Part shown: positions 8,435-16,354 of the stretch, one piece after another
Position numbering within the stretch: position 1 is the first letter of the stretch
Layout of the letters: each line of letters opens with the position of its first letter
Source: Pseudomonas oleovorans subsp. oleovorans
GTDB lineage: Bacteria; Pseudomonadota; Gammaproteobacteria; Pseudomonadales; Pseudomonadaceae
Length of the DNA: 39,251 nt
Direction: 5' to 3'
Assembly (NCBI RefSeq): GCF_002197815.1
Contig: NZ_NIUB01000039.1
Span: forward strand, 1-39,251
Position numbers and translations under genes: made by a program
The notes under the pieces: generated by a model
Databases searched by the model: none
Told to the model about the DNA's origin: nothing
What the model saw: the letters and a program-made list of their open reading frames with translations, nothing else

Positions 8435-8453
8435 TAGGAAATGATTCTCAAGT
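8435..8453 (+). promoter_or_regulatory. Fur-box-like site upstream of the DUF2061 gene
   Basis: The sequence TAGGAAATGATTCTCAAGT resembles the Fur consensus GATAATGATAATCATTATC, chiefly through AATGATTCTCA. It abuts the ribosome site AGGTG of the next gene. Its core is shared with the site at 31472-31490. Iron regulation is inferred from sequence resemblance only. Confidence 0.5.
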
Positions 8454-8462
8454 AGGTGCATC

Positions 8463-8687
8463 ATGCTCAAGACCCTGACCTTCACCATCATGCACTTCTG
8501 CATCGCCTTCGGCGTCACCTACGCGCTGACCGGCAGCGTTGCCGCCAGTGGCCTGGTGGCCGCCATCGAACCGCTGTGCAATTCCGTGGGTTTCTACTTC
8601 CACGAGAAAATCTGGCAGCGCTTCGAACGTAAGCGCAATCCTGCGGCCCAGCGCCCCAGGCATGCCTGGCTGCACCACCAGGCCTGA
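8463..8687 (+). CDS. DUF2061 small membrane protein
   Basis: The 74-residue protein belongs to the DUF2061 family (two short transmembrane stretches). It shows the family pattern KTLTFTIMHFCIAFGVTYALTG near the start, then AAIEPLCNSVGFYFHEKIW. The C-terminal tail is basic. The ATG at 8463 follows an AGGTG ribosome site. A Fur-like site immediately upstream suggests expression under iron limitation. No biochemical function is established for the family as far as I know. It is transcribed divergently from the DUF2784 gene. Confidence 0.85.
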   Translation: MLKTLTFTIMHFCIAFGVTYALTGSVAASGLVAAIEPLCNSVGFYFHEKIWQRFERKRNPAAQRPRHAWLHHQA

Positions 8688-8831
8688 AACCTGCACCGGC
8701 AGTGAGTCAGCCTTGCAGCGACTCATCTTTCCCTGCGATAAGGCAGGATGGTCTGGCACTTTGCCCCGCATGCTGCTGTCATACGCCGGCAGTTCAATCC
8801 AGACGATCTCTTATTCGAAGGGACTCAGTAC

Positions 8832-10130
8832 ATGCTCAGCCTTGCCCGACTTGCCGCCCTGTTCAGTGGCCTGGTTTTCTGTGCTTCAACGCTGGCCGCC
8901 GATGTGGACGCCGAGAGCTACGGTTATCCATTGGCCAACCCGTTCGAGGCAACCATCGCCACCACGCCGCCCGAGCTGCGCCCGGCGCTGCCGGCCGATG
9001 CAGACATCCGGCAGCGCGACTACTCGGTACGCCTGCGCCCGGATCGACAATTCGAGTTGCTGGAGAACTTCTGGCCAGTGACCCGGCTGCGTTATCGCCT
9101 GGCCGAGCAGAAAGGCCGCGCGCCGCTGATCTTCATCATCGCCGGCACCGGCGCACACTACGCCAGCGGCACCAACGAATACCTGAAGAAACTCTTCTAC
9201 GGCGCCGGTTTCCATGTGGTGCAGCTGTCGTCACCAACCAGCTATGACTTCATGGCTGCCGCCTCACGCTCTGCCACACCCGGTTACAGCCCGGAAGATG
9301 CCGACGACCTGTACCGCGTGATGCAGGCTGTGCGCGCCCAGCACCCGAAGCTCGATGTCAGTGAGTTCATGCTCACCGGCTACAGCCTCGGCGCGCTGCA
9401 CGCCGCGTTCGTCAGCCAGCTTGATGAAACCCGTCGCGCCTTCGACTTCAAGCGGGTGCTGCTGCTCAATCCGCCGGTCAACCTCTACACCTCCATCACC
9501 AATCTGGACAAGCTGGTACAGACCAGGGTGCAGGGCATCGACAACAGCACCAACTTCTATGATCTGGTGCTGGGCAAGCTGACCCGTTACTTCAACGACA
9601 AGGGCTACCTGGATATCAACGAGGCCATGCTCTATGACTTCCAGCAGTCGAGACAAAAGCTCTCCAACGAACAACTGGCCATGCTCATCGGCACCGCGTT
9701 CCGTTTTTCTTCTGCCGATATCGTCTTCACCTCGGACCTGCTCAATCGCCGCGGCCTGATCACCCCACGTGACTACCGCATCACCGAGGGCACCAGCCTC
9801 ACGCCCTTCTTCCAGATGGCCCTGCGCTGTGACTTCGACTGCTATATCGCCGAGCAACTGATACCCATGTGGCGCGCCCGCTATGACGGCGGCAGCCTCA
9901 ATCAGTTGATCGACAAGACCAGCCTGTATGCCCTCGAGGACTACCTCAAAGGCAGCGACAAGATCGCCGTGATGCACAACGCCGATGACCTGATCCTCGG
10001 CCAGGGCGATATCGGTTTCCTGCGCCGCACCTTCGGCGACCGCCTGACCCTTTACCCGCGTGGCGGGCACTGCGGCAACCTCAACTATCGCGTCAATGCC
10101 GACGCCATGCTGGAGTTCTTCCGTGGTTAA
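8832..10130 (+). CDS. Exported alpha/beta-hydrolase-fold protein upstream of mlaA
   Basis: The 432-residue precursor carries a signal peptide (MLSLARLAALFSGLVFCAS, likely cut after LAA), so it should act in the periplasm or outer envelope. The mature part has an alpha/beta-hydrolase pattern: the strand PLIFIIAGTG with a possible oxyanion element, the nucleophile elbow GYSLG with Ser185, a candidate acid at Asp385/386 (MHNADDLILG) and His413 (GGHCGN). The order and spacing fit a serine hydrolase, although the lid region is long. The ATG at 8832 has a GAAGGGA ribosome site. The longer ORF start (8748) would place 28 residues before the signal peptide. It overlaps mlaA by eight bases, which suggests translational coupling and a role linked to outer-membrane lipid handling. 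Substrate unknown. Confidence 0.82.
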   Translation: MLSLARLAALFSGLVFCASTLAADVDAESYGYPLANPFEATIATTPPELRPALPADADIRQRDYSVRLRPDRQFELLENFWPVTRLRYRLAEQKGRAPLIFIIAGTGAHYASGTNEYLKKLFYGAGFHVVQLSSPTSYDFMAAASRSATPGYSPEDADDLYRVMQAVRAQHPKLDVSEFMLTGYSLGALHAAFVSQLDETRRAFDFKRVLLLNPPVNLYTSITNLDKLVQTRVQGIDNSTNFYDLVLGKLTRYFNDKGYLDINEAMLYDFQQSRQKLSNEQLAMLIGTAFRFSSADIVFTSDLLNRRGLITPRDYRITEGTSLTPFFQMALRCDFDCYIAEQLIPMWRARYDGGSLNQLIDKTSLYALEDYLKGSDKIAVMHNADDLILGQGDIGFLRRTFGDRLTLYPRGGHCGNLNYRVNADAMLEFFRG

Positions 10131-10893
10131 GCACAGCACCCTGACCATCGCCCTGCTGCTGGCCGGCGGGCAGGCCCTGGCCGCAAACCAGGTCGACCCT
10201 GACGGTTTCACCAACCCGCTGCAGCACCTGCAGTTCAACCCGGGGCTGGACCAGCAGGAATTCGAGCGCGCCTCCAGTGACGCCCTGCAGGTCTATGACC
10301 CCCTGGAGTCATGGAACCGCCGCGTCTACCACTTCAACTACCGTTTCGATCAGTGGGTCTTCCTGCCCGTGGTCGACGGCTACCGCTACGTCACACCCAA
10401 TCTGGTGCAGACCGGCGTGCACAACTTCTTCAACAATCTGGGGGAAATTCCCACGCTGGCCAACAGCCTGTTGCAACTCAAGGGCCAACGGGCGATGAAC
10501 AGCACTGCACGGCTGCTCTTCAATACCATCATCGGAGTCGGTGGCCTGTGGGACCCGGCCACCAAGATGGGCCTGCCACGCTTGAGCGAGGACTTCGGCC
10601 AGACCCTGGGTTACTACGGCGTACCGGCCGGCCCGTACCTGATGCTGCCGCTGCTCGGCCCGTCGAACCTGCGCGACACCGGTGGCCTGGTGGCGGATTA
10701 CAGCCTGGAAAATGCGGTCAACTACCTCGATGTGGCCGACGCCAGCCGCAACAACCCCGGCATTACCGTGCTGCGCGTGGTCGATACCCGCGCCAATACC
10801 GGCTTCCGCTACGGCCAGCTGAACTCGCCATTCGAGTACGAGAAGATTCGTTACTTCTACCACGAGTCGCGCAAGCTGAAGATTGCCGACTGA
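10123..10893 (+). CDS. mlaA: Outer-membrane lipid asymmetry protein MlaA (VacJ)
   Basis: MlaA removes mislocalised phospholipids from the outer leaflet of the outer membrane and passes them to the Mla pathway. The 256-residue product has the family segments DPLESWNRRVYHFNYRFD, LPVVDGYRYVTP, FFNNLGEIPTLANSLLQLK, NTIIGVGGLWDPATKMGL, EDFGQTLGYYGVPAGPYLMLP and GPSNLRDTGG. The start is a GTG at 10123 overlapping the upstream stop, with GGAG about ten bases before it; no in-frame ATG exists at the right place. The signal peptide runs to about QALA/ANQ. Unlike E. coli MlaA, no lipobox cysteine is present, so it would be released by signal peptidase I and held in the membrane by its fold. Other mla genes are not in the window. 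Confidence 0.93.
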   Translation: MVKHSTLTIALLLAGGQALAANQVDPDGFTNPLQHLQFNPGLDQQEFERASSDALQVYDPLESWNRRVYHFNYRFDQWVFLPVVDGYRYVTPNLVQTGVHNFFNNLGEIPTLANSLLQLKGQRAMNSTARLLFNTIIGVGGLWDPATKMGLPRLSEDFGQTLGYYGVPAGPYLMLPLLGPSNLRDTGGLVADYSLENAVNYLDVADASRNNPGITVLRVVDTRANTGFRYGQLNSPFEYEKIRYFYHESRKLKIAD

Positions 10894-10899
10894 AGCCTG

Positions 10900-10935
10900 G
10901 GCCATGCATCGAATTAATCGATGCATGGCCGGCAA
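10900..10935 (+). terminator. Terminator-like palindrome after mlaA
   Basis: A perfect inverted repeat with 13-bp arms (10900-10912 and 10918-10930) and a 5-base AT loop starts seven bases after the mlaA stop. GGCAAATTTT follows, so the T-run is displaced. It is probably a terminator, though an operator for the pirin gene is also possible. Confidence 0.6.
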
Positions 10936-11003
10936 ATTTTCCACCCAAATATCGATTCGATACGACTAGCATGGCGCCATTCCTACCTCCCAAGGAGCTC
11001 GCC

Positions 11004-11858
11004 ATGACTTCGCCACGCCGCGTCATCAGCATCCAGCCTGGCCAACCCGCCTCGGACGGCGCGGGGGTGCGCCTCAACCGCGTGATCGGTGGGCCGGGCC
11101 TGGAGCGCTTCGATCCCTTCCTGATGCTCGACGAGTTTTCCACCGACAACCCTGACGACTACATCGCCGGTTTCCCGCCGCACCCGCATCGCGGTTTCGA
11201 GACCATCACCTACATGCTCGAAGGGCGCATGCGCCATGAGGATCACCTGGGCAACGTCGGCCTGCTCGGCAGTGGCGGCGTGCAATGGATGACCGCCGCG
11301 CGCGGCATCATCCACAGCGAAATGCCCGAGCAGGAGTCCGGCGCCATGCGCGGCTTCCAGCTCTGGCTCAACCTGCCGGCCAAGGACAAACTGGGCCAGG
11401 CGGGTTATCGCGACATCCCGGCCAGCGAGATCCCGCGCATCAACACGGCATCCGGCGTCGAGGTGGTGGTGATCGCCGGCGAGTTCGACGATGGCGAAAT
11501 CCGCCAGGCCGGCGCCGTGCAGCGTCCGTATACCGAGCCGCAACTGTTCGACCTACATCTGCCGGCCGGCAGCCAGGTTTCACCGCGCCTGGCCGACGGG
11601 CAGCGGGTCATGCTCTACGTCTACCAGGGTTTGCTCGAATTACCCGAGGCCGGCGCACAACCGATCAGCGCCGGGCGCCTGGTACGCCTGTCTGACGCGG
11701 GCGCACTGCACCTGGCCAGCGCTCATGGCGCACGGGTGCTGCTGATCGCCGGCACACCACTGAACGAGCCCATCGTCCAGTACGGACCGTTCGTGATGAA
11801 CAGCCGTGAGGAAATCGAGCAGGCTCTGCGTGACTTTCGCGATGGTGTGCTGGCCTGA
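11004..11858 (+). CDS. Pirin family protein
   Basis: The 284-residue protein is a two-domain cupin of the pirin family. The iron-binding residues of the N-terminal cupin are conserved: His60 and His62 (PPHPHRGFET), His104 and Glu106 (GIIHSEMPE). The C-terminal domain contains LPAGSQVSPRLADGQRVMLYVYQG and the usual ending (GPFVMNSREEIEQALRDF). Bacterial pirins include quercetinase-like YhaK/YhhW enzymes and regulators of central metabolism, so the specific role is open. The ATG at 11004 is six bases behind AGGAG. The much longer ORF start at 10311 overlaps mlaA and is an artefact. Confidence 0.94.
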   Translation: MTSPRRVISIQPGQPASDGAGVRLNRVIGGPGLERFDPFLMLDEFSTDNPDDYIAGFPPHPHRGFETITYMLEGRMRHEDHLGNVGLLGSGGVQWMTAARGIIHSEMPEQESGAMRGFQLWLNLPAKDKLGQAGYRDIPASEIPRINTASGVEVVVIAGEFDDGEIRQAGAVQRPYTEPQLFDLHLPAGSQVSPRLADGQRVMLYVYQGLLELPEAGAQPISAGRLVRLSDAGALHLASAHGARVLLIAGTPLNEPIVQYGPFVMNSREEIEQALRDFRDGVLA

Positions 11859-11949
11859 TGCCGAAGGCGCCAAGTCGACATCGATAACTCGGCACTCCAG
11901 CCCCAGGCACGTAGCCTAGTGCCAGTCCGTTAAGCGGAAAGGGGGCGTT

Positions 11950-12024
11950 TGTAGGAGCCGGCTTGCTGGCGATCCGCCCCTTTGCTGATCATCCTCAAGC
12001 ATCGCCGGCAAGCCTGCTCCTACA
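11950..12024. repeat. REP/BIME-type palindrome
   Basis: Two 24-bp inverted arms, TGTAGGAGCCGGCTTGCTGG... (11950-11973) and its near complement (12001-12024), face each other across 27 bases, lying between the convergent pirin and patatin genes. The TGTAGGAGC head is shared with the other REP elements in this window, but the inner sequence is a different subtype. The rest of the 11859-12124 gap shows nothing coding. Confidence 0.85.
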
Positions 12025-12124
12025 GTTCCGTAGTGTCACAGGCAACGCTTATCTGCTTCGCCCCAACACTACGAAAATGCCTGGGAAATCTTATCTGATC
12101 GGTATTGAGACACATAACCGGACT

Positions 12125-13321
12125 TTATCCGGCTATGTTTCCGGCGGGCTGCGCCACATCGACCAGCCCGAGAAAGCGACAGAGGTCGGCCTTGCGCGCC
12201 ATCGCATCCTGATAACCCAACTCGATCAGTTCACTGCAATAGCCGGGCTCGAACAGCAGGTAGCTGAGCACCCCCGCTCCACCGGCTTTGGTTGCCCCAG
12301 GACCACGCAGAAACAGACGCAGCGCCCTGGGCAGCTCGCGCTGATGACGCGCGGCGATCTGATCCAGCGGCTGGCTCGGCGCGATCACCAGCACATCCAC
12401 CGGGTTCAAACCCAAACCACGCGGTCGCCGCTCAGGCGGCACCAGCGCACTCATCTGGTTGAGTCGTTCGAGCAGTTCGATGTCGATTTCCAGATTATCG
12501 ATGAAGGTACTGTTGAGCATGTGCCCGCCAATTTGCGCCAGGCTCGGCGGGTGATTGGCCGGGGTGACCGGCACAGGGGCCGAGGCATTGCTCTGTGCAT
12601 TGCCACTCACGCCAATCACCAGCACGCGACTGGCCCCCAGGTGCAAGGCGGGGCTGATCGGCGCCGCCTGGCGTACCGCGCCGTCGCCGAAGTATTCGCG
12701 GTTGATCTTCACCGGCGGGAATATCAGCGGGATCGACGCACTGGCCAGCAAGTGTTCGAGGCGCAGCCGCGTCGGCACCCCGACACGACGGTGGCGAAAC
12801 CAGGGGTCGATGGTCGCGCGGCCCTGATAGAAGGTCATCGCCTGACCGCTTTCATAGCCGAAGGCCGTCACCGCCACGGCCCGCAACTGTCGATGACGCA
12901 CGGCAGCCGCGATACCGGAGAGGTCCAGCTCGCGCTCCAGCAACTCGCGCAATGGCGAACTGTCGAGCAAGGCCACCGGAACATCGCGCCCCAGGCCAAG
13001 CAGGCTGTGACCGACGAAACGCGCCGCCTGCCGCAACACGCCCGGCCAGTCGCTGCGGTACACCATATGGGTGTGAAAGCCCTGCCAGACAGAGGTCAGG
13101 CGCCGCACGGCTTCGCCGAACTGCAACGCGCCGCAGGCCAGGCCAACGGCGTTGATCGCCCCGGCCGAAGTGCCGACTATCACCGGAAAGGGATTGTGCG
13201 AGGCATCCGGCAGCAGATCGGCAATGGCTGCCAGCACCCCGACCTGATAGGCCGCCCGCGCCCCGCCGCCGGAGAGGATCAGCCCGGTCACGGGCGCATC
13301 GGGGCGGGCAATCACGGTCAT
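12125..13321 (-). CDS. Patatin-like phospholipase
   Basis: The 398-residue protein has the patatin Ser/Asp dyad. The oxyanion loop is SGGGARAAYQVG (residues 17-28), the nucleophile elbow is GTSAG with Ser52, and the Asp is at 213 in FGDGAVRQ. The fold hydrolyses acyl esters of phospholipids, but the substrate and cellular location are not evident; there is no signal peptide. The ATG at 13321 follows CAGGATCG and begins MTVIARPDAP just before the first beta strand. A longer frame to 13492 reads into the MITE-like repeat and is not credible. The stop codon lies in a small hairpin (12112-12138). It is transcribed toward the REP at 11950-12024. Confidence 0.9.
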   Translation of the reverse strand: MTVIARPDAPVTGLILSGGGARAAYQVGVLAAIADLLPDASHNPFPVIVGTSAGAINAVGLACGALQFGEAVRRLTSVWQGFHTHMVYRSDWPGVLRQAARFVGHSLLGLGRDVPVALLDSSPLRELLERELDLSGIAAAVRHRQLRAVAVTAFGYESGQAMTFYQGRATIDPWFRHRRVGVPTRLRLEHLLASASIPLIFPPVKINREYFGDGAVRQAAPISPALHLGASRVLVIGVSGNAQSNASAPVPVTPANHPPSLAQIGGHMLNSTFIDNLEIDIELLERLNQMSALVPPERRPRGLGLNPVDVLVIAPSQPLDQIAARHQRELPRALRLFLRGPGATKAGGAGVLSYLLFEPGYCSELIELGYQDAMARKADLCRFLGLVDVAQPAGNIAG

Positions 13322-13356
13322 CGGGCGATCCTGTTTTTCGTTGCAGTATAGATGCG

Positions 13357-13550
13357 CTAGCAGGCCGTTGAAAAACGTAGGCGAGGCAGGCAAGGCAATA
13401 CCGATGGCGGCCCCGCAAAAACGGCCGAAAAAAGCACTGGGCCCGCACTCGGGTTTACGCGTTGTAAATGAGCATTTTGACTGGGCTCGCACGCGAGGCC
13501 GTTTTTAACGCAGCATTGCCAACGCAGGTAGTTTTTCAACGGCCTGCTAG
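13357..13550. mobile_element. 194-bp MITE-like element with perfect 20-bp terminal inverted repeats
   Basis: The ends CTAGCAGGCCGTTGAAAAAC (13357-13376) and its exact complement (13531-13550) bound a 194-bp non-coding segment. The CTAG at each outer edge could be a 4-bp target duplication or part of the repeat, since CTAG is its own complement. The interior has GTTGTAAATGAGCATTT and GTTTTTAACGCAGCATTGCC, which recur in altered form at 31880-32000. It has no transposase and so would depend on one elsewhere. The right CTAG supplies the stop codon of the acyltransferase gene (13547-13549). Confidence 0.8.
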
Positions 13551-14479
13551 TTGCGCTTACCGTACAGCTTCGGCTCACCCTCGGGACGCGTCTTGAAACG
13601 CCGATGCGCCCATAGGTACTGCTCCGGGCAGGCACTGACCACCTGTTCAATCCACTGGTTGATACGCAGGCAATCGGCCTCCTCGCTCTCGCCGGGAAAG
13701 CCTTCGAGCGGCGGATGGATCACCAGGCGATAACCGCTGCCATCGGCCAGGCGCCGCTGGGTGAAAGGCACCACGCGCGCCTTGCCCAGGCGGGCGAACT
13801 TGGTGGTGGCGGTAACCGTGGCCGCCTGAATACCGAACAGCGGCACGAAGATGCTCTGCTTGCGGCCGTAATCCTGATCCGGCGCGTACCAGATCGCACG
13901 ACCGGCACGCAGCACCTTGAGCATGGCTCGAATGTCCTCGCGCTCGATGGCGGTGGCGTCGAGGTTGTGGCGCTCGCGGCCACGTCGCTGGATGTAGTCG
14001 AACAACGGATTGTCGTGTTCGCGGTACATGCCGTCGATGGTGTGCAATTGACCGAGCAGCGCGGCGCCGATCTCCAGGGTGGTGAAGTGCACCGCCATGA
14101 GGATCACCCCCTGCCCTTCGGCCTGCGCCTGCTGCAGATGTTCGAGGCCCTCGACATGCGCCAACTTTGCCAGGCGCGCCTTGGGCCACCACCAGCTCAT
14201 GGCCATCTCGAAGAAGGCGATACCGGTGGAAGCGAAATTCTCCTTGAGCAGGCGCTCGCGCTCGGCAGCGCTCTTGTCGGGGAAGCAAAGTTCCAGATTG
14301 CGCGCAGCGATCTGCCGGCGCGAGCTTGCCGTGCGGTACATCAGCCAGCCCAGTGCCCGCCCCAGTTTCAGTTGCAGGCCGTAAGGCAGTTGCACCACCA
14401 GCCACAGCAATCCGAAGCCCAGCCACAGCGGCCAGAAGCGCGGATGAAGAAAATAGGCGCGAAAGCGGGGGCGGTCCAT
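13547..14479 (-). CDS. LpxL/HtrB-type lipid A acyltransferase
   Basis: The 310-residue inner-membrane protein belongs to the lysophospholipid/late lipid A acyltransferase family, which adds secondary acyl chains to lipid A precursors from acyl-ACP. An N-terminal membrane segment (FWPLWLGFGLLWLVVQLPYG) anchors it. The catalytic HX4-5E-type motif is VHFTTLEIG (His and Glu), followed by GMYREHDNPLFD, IWYAPDQDYG and the C-terminal PEQYLWAHRRFKTRPEGEP. The ATG at 14479 (MDRPRFRAYFLHPRF) follows GGAAAC and fits the family start better than 14512. It is divergent from minC, the arrangement I recall in P. aeruginosa (PA3242 next to minC). The TAG stop is formed by the end of the MITE-like element. 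Confidence 0.93.
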   Translation of the reverse strand: MDRPRFRAYFLHPRFWPLWLGFGLLWLVVQLPYGLQLKLGRALGWLMYRTASSRRQIAARNLELCFPDKSAAERERLLKENFASTGIAFFEMAMSWWWPKARLAKLAHVEGLEHLQQAQAEGQGVILMAVHFTTLEIGAALLGQLHTIDGMYREHDNPLFDYIQRRGRERHNLDATAIEREDIRAMLKVLRAGRAIWYAPDQDYGRKQSIFVPLFGIQAATVTATTKFARLGKARVVPFTQRRLADGSGYRLVIHPPLEGFPGESEEADCLRINQWIEQVVSACPEQYLWAHRRFKTRPEGEPKLYGKRN

Positions 14480-14706
14480 GAGGCGTTTCCGATCACTTAC
14501 AAAGCCGCGCATTCTAACCCAGTTTTCCCGGCCAGCTCGGCGACATCCATGCCACCTGAGACGTTCAGCACAGCGCAGCGACAGACATACACCACCAACC
14601 TGCGGCCCCGGCTCTGGCCTCGCTGACGCGCGCGGCTTGCGGCATGCGGGCTATCTCGTTATAAGTCCGGCATCTTTCGACTCGCCAGAAGGCCCATCGC
14701 ACCACC

Positions 14707-15438
14707 ATGAGCCAAGCCGACCTCCTCGCCCAAGACCCCGTATTCCAGCTCAAGGGCAGCATGCTCGCCATCACCGTGATGGAACTGGCGCACAACGATC
14801 TCGAACGCCTCGACGCGCAACTGACGGAAAAAGTCGCCCAGGCCCCGGCCTTCTTCAGCAACACGCCGCTGGTGCTGGCCCTGGACAAACTGCCGGAAGG
14901 CGAAGGTGAACTGGACCTGGCCCAACTGATGGCTTTGTGTCGCCGCCATGGCCTGCGCACCCTGGCCATCCGCGCCGTACGCGAAAGTGATGTGGCTGCC
15001 GCCGAAGCCATGGATCTGCCCGTGCTGCCGCCGTCCGGCGCGCGCGAGCGGCCTATCGACCCGGCGCCGCCGAAGAAGGTCGAGGTAAAACCCGCCGAGC
15101 CCGAGCACAAGCCCGCCCGGGTCGTCACCACACCAGTGCGCGGCGGCCAGCAGATCTATGCCCAGGGTGGCGACCTGATCGTCCTGGCAGCGGTCAGCGC
15201 CGGGGCGGAACTTCTCGCCGATGGCAACATCCATGTTTACGCGCCCATGCGTGGCCGCGCCCTGGCTGGCATCAAGGGCAACACCCAGGCACGGATTTTC
15301 TGTCAGCAAATGGGCGCCGAAATGCTGTCGATCGCCGGCCATTACAAGGTCGCCGAAGACCTGCGCCGTGACCCGCTGTGGGGCGATGCGGTACATGTCA
15401 GCCTGTCGGGTGACGTGTTGAACATCACCCGCCTTTAA
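14707..15438 (+). CDS. minC: Septum site-determining protein MinC
   Basis: MinC inhibits FtsZ polymerisation away from mid-cell and is brought to the membrane by MinD. The 243-residue protein has the N-terminal FtsZ-interacting domain (FQLKGSMLAITVMELAHNDLERL..., about residues 9-105). A linker rich in Pro and charged residues follows (PPSGARERPIDPAPPKKVE). The C-terminal beta-helix that binds MinD starts around RVVTTPVRGGQQIYAQGGDL and contains GAELLADGNIHVYAPMRGRALAG and ARIFCQQMGAEMLSIAG. The ATG at 14707 lacks a strong ribosome site. It heads the minCDE operon, with about 100 bp to minD. Confidence 0.97.
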   Translation: MSQADLLAQDPVFQLKGSMLAITVMELAHNDLERLDAQLTEKVAQAPAFFSNTPLVLALDKLPEGEGELDLAQLMALCRRHGLRTLAIRAVRESDVAAAEAMDLPVLPPSGARERPIDPAPPKKVEVKPAEPEHKPARVVTTPVRGGQQIYAQGGDLIVLAAVSAGAELLADGNIHVYAPMRGRALAGIKGNTQARIFCQQMGAEMLSIAGHYKVAEDLRRDPLWGDAVHVSLSGDVLNITRL

Positions 15439-15538
15439 CGGATACTGCGGCCACTTTTTTACGGATACAAAAAGGCATCTGGAAGCCTCGATTGGCTGAC
15501 GGATTCCCGCGTTTTATTCATTTTTAGGGTGAATCACC

Positions 15539-16354
15539 TTGGCCAAGATCCTCGTAGTCACTTCCGGCAAGGGTGGCGTCGGTAAAACCACCACCAGCGC
15601 CGCCATCGGTACCGGCCTCGCCCTGCGCGGCCACAAGACCGTCATCGTCGACTTCGACGTCGGCCTGCGTAACCTCGACCTGATCATGGGCTGCGAACGC
15701 CGCGTGGTGTACGACTTCGTCAACGTGGTCAACGGCGAAGCCACCCTCACTCAGGCGCTGATCAAGGACAAGCGTCTCGAGAACCTCTACGTGCTGGCCG
15801 CCAGCCAGACCCGTGACAAGGACGCACTGACCCTCGAAGGCGTCGAGAAAGTCATCAATGAGCTGTCGCAAAATTTCGAATATGTGGTCTGCGACTCGCC
15901 TGCTGGTATCGAGAAGGGTGCACACCTGGCGATGTATTTCGCCGACGAAGCCATCGTCGTGACCAACCCGGAAGTGTCCTCGGTACGTGACTCCGACCGC
16001 ATGCTCGGCCTACTGGCGAGCAAATCGCGCCGCGCCGAGAAAGGCGAAGACCCGATCAAGGAACACCTGCTGCTGACCCGCTACAACCCCGAGCGCGTCA
16101 CCAAGGGCGAAATGCTCGGCGTCGAAGACGTCGAGGAAATCCTCGCCATCCGCCTGCTCGGCGTGATCCCCGAATCCCAGGCCGTGCTCAAGGCATCCAA
16201 CCAGGGCATCCCGGTCATCCTCGATGATCAGAGCGACGCCGGCCAGGCCTACAGCGATGCCGTCGAGCGCCTGCTGGGCAAGGACGTGCCGCACCGCTTC
16301 CTGGATGTGAAGAAGCAGGGCTTCCTGCAGCGCCTGTTTGGAGGTCGAGAATGA
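15539..16354 (+). CDS. minD: Septum site-determining ATPase MinD
   Basis: MinD is a ParA/MinD-type ATPase that binds the membrane as an ATP dimer and recruits MinC and MinE. The 271-residue product carries the deviant Walker A GKGGVGKT (residues 10-17, signature Lys11 and Lys16), DFDVGLRNLDLIMG and the D-S-P of CDSPAGIEKG. The C-terminal amphipathic membrane-targeting helix (residues about 257-271, KKQGFLQRLFGG) is intact. The start codon is TTG at 15539 behind a good AGGGTGA ribosome site. An ATG nearby is absent, and TTG gives the conserved MAKILVVTSGKGG start. Its stop overlaps the minE ATG by four bases. Confidence 0.98.
   Translation: MAKILVVTSGKGGVGKTTTSAAIGTGLALRGHKTVIVDFDVGLRNLDLIMGCERRVVYDFVNVVNGEATLTQALIKDKRLENLYVLAASQTRDKDALTLEGVEKVINELSQNFEYVVCDSPAGIEKGAHLAMYFADEAIVVTNPEVSSVRDSDRMLGLLASKSRRAEKGEDPIKEHLLLTRYNPERVTKGEMLGVEDVEEILAIRLLGVIPESQAVLKASNQGIPVILDDQSDAGQAYSDAVERLLGKDVPHRFLDVKKQGFLQRLFGGRE

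Noticed and set aside
12112..12138. Hairpin at the end of the patatin gene as a terminator
   Set aside because: The stem is imperfect, overlaps the stop codon and has no T-run on either strand.
13319..13492. N-terminal extension of the patatin gene through the MITE-like element
   Set aside because: The extension is repeat sequence; ATG 13321 has a ribosome site and gives the family start.
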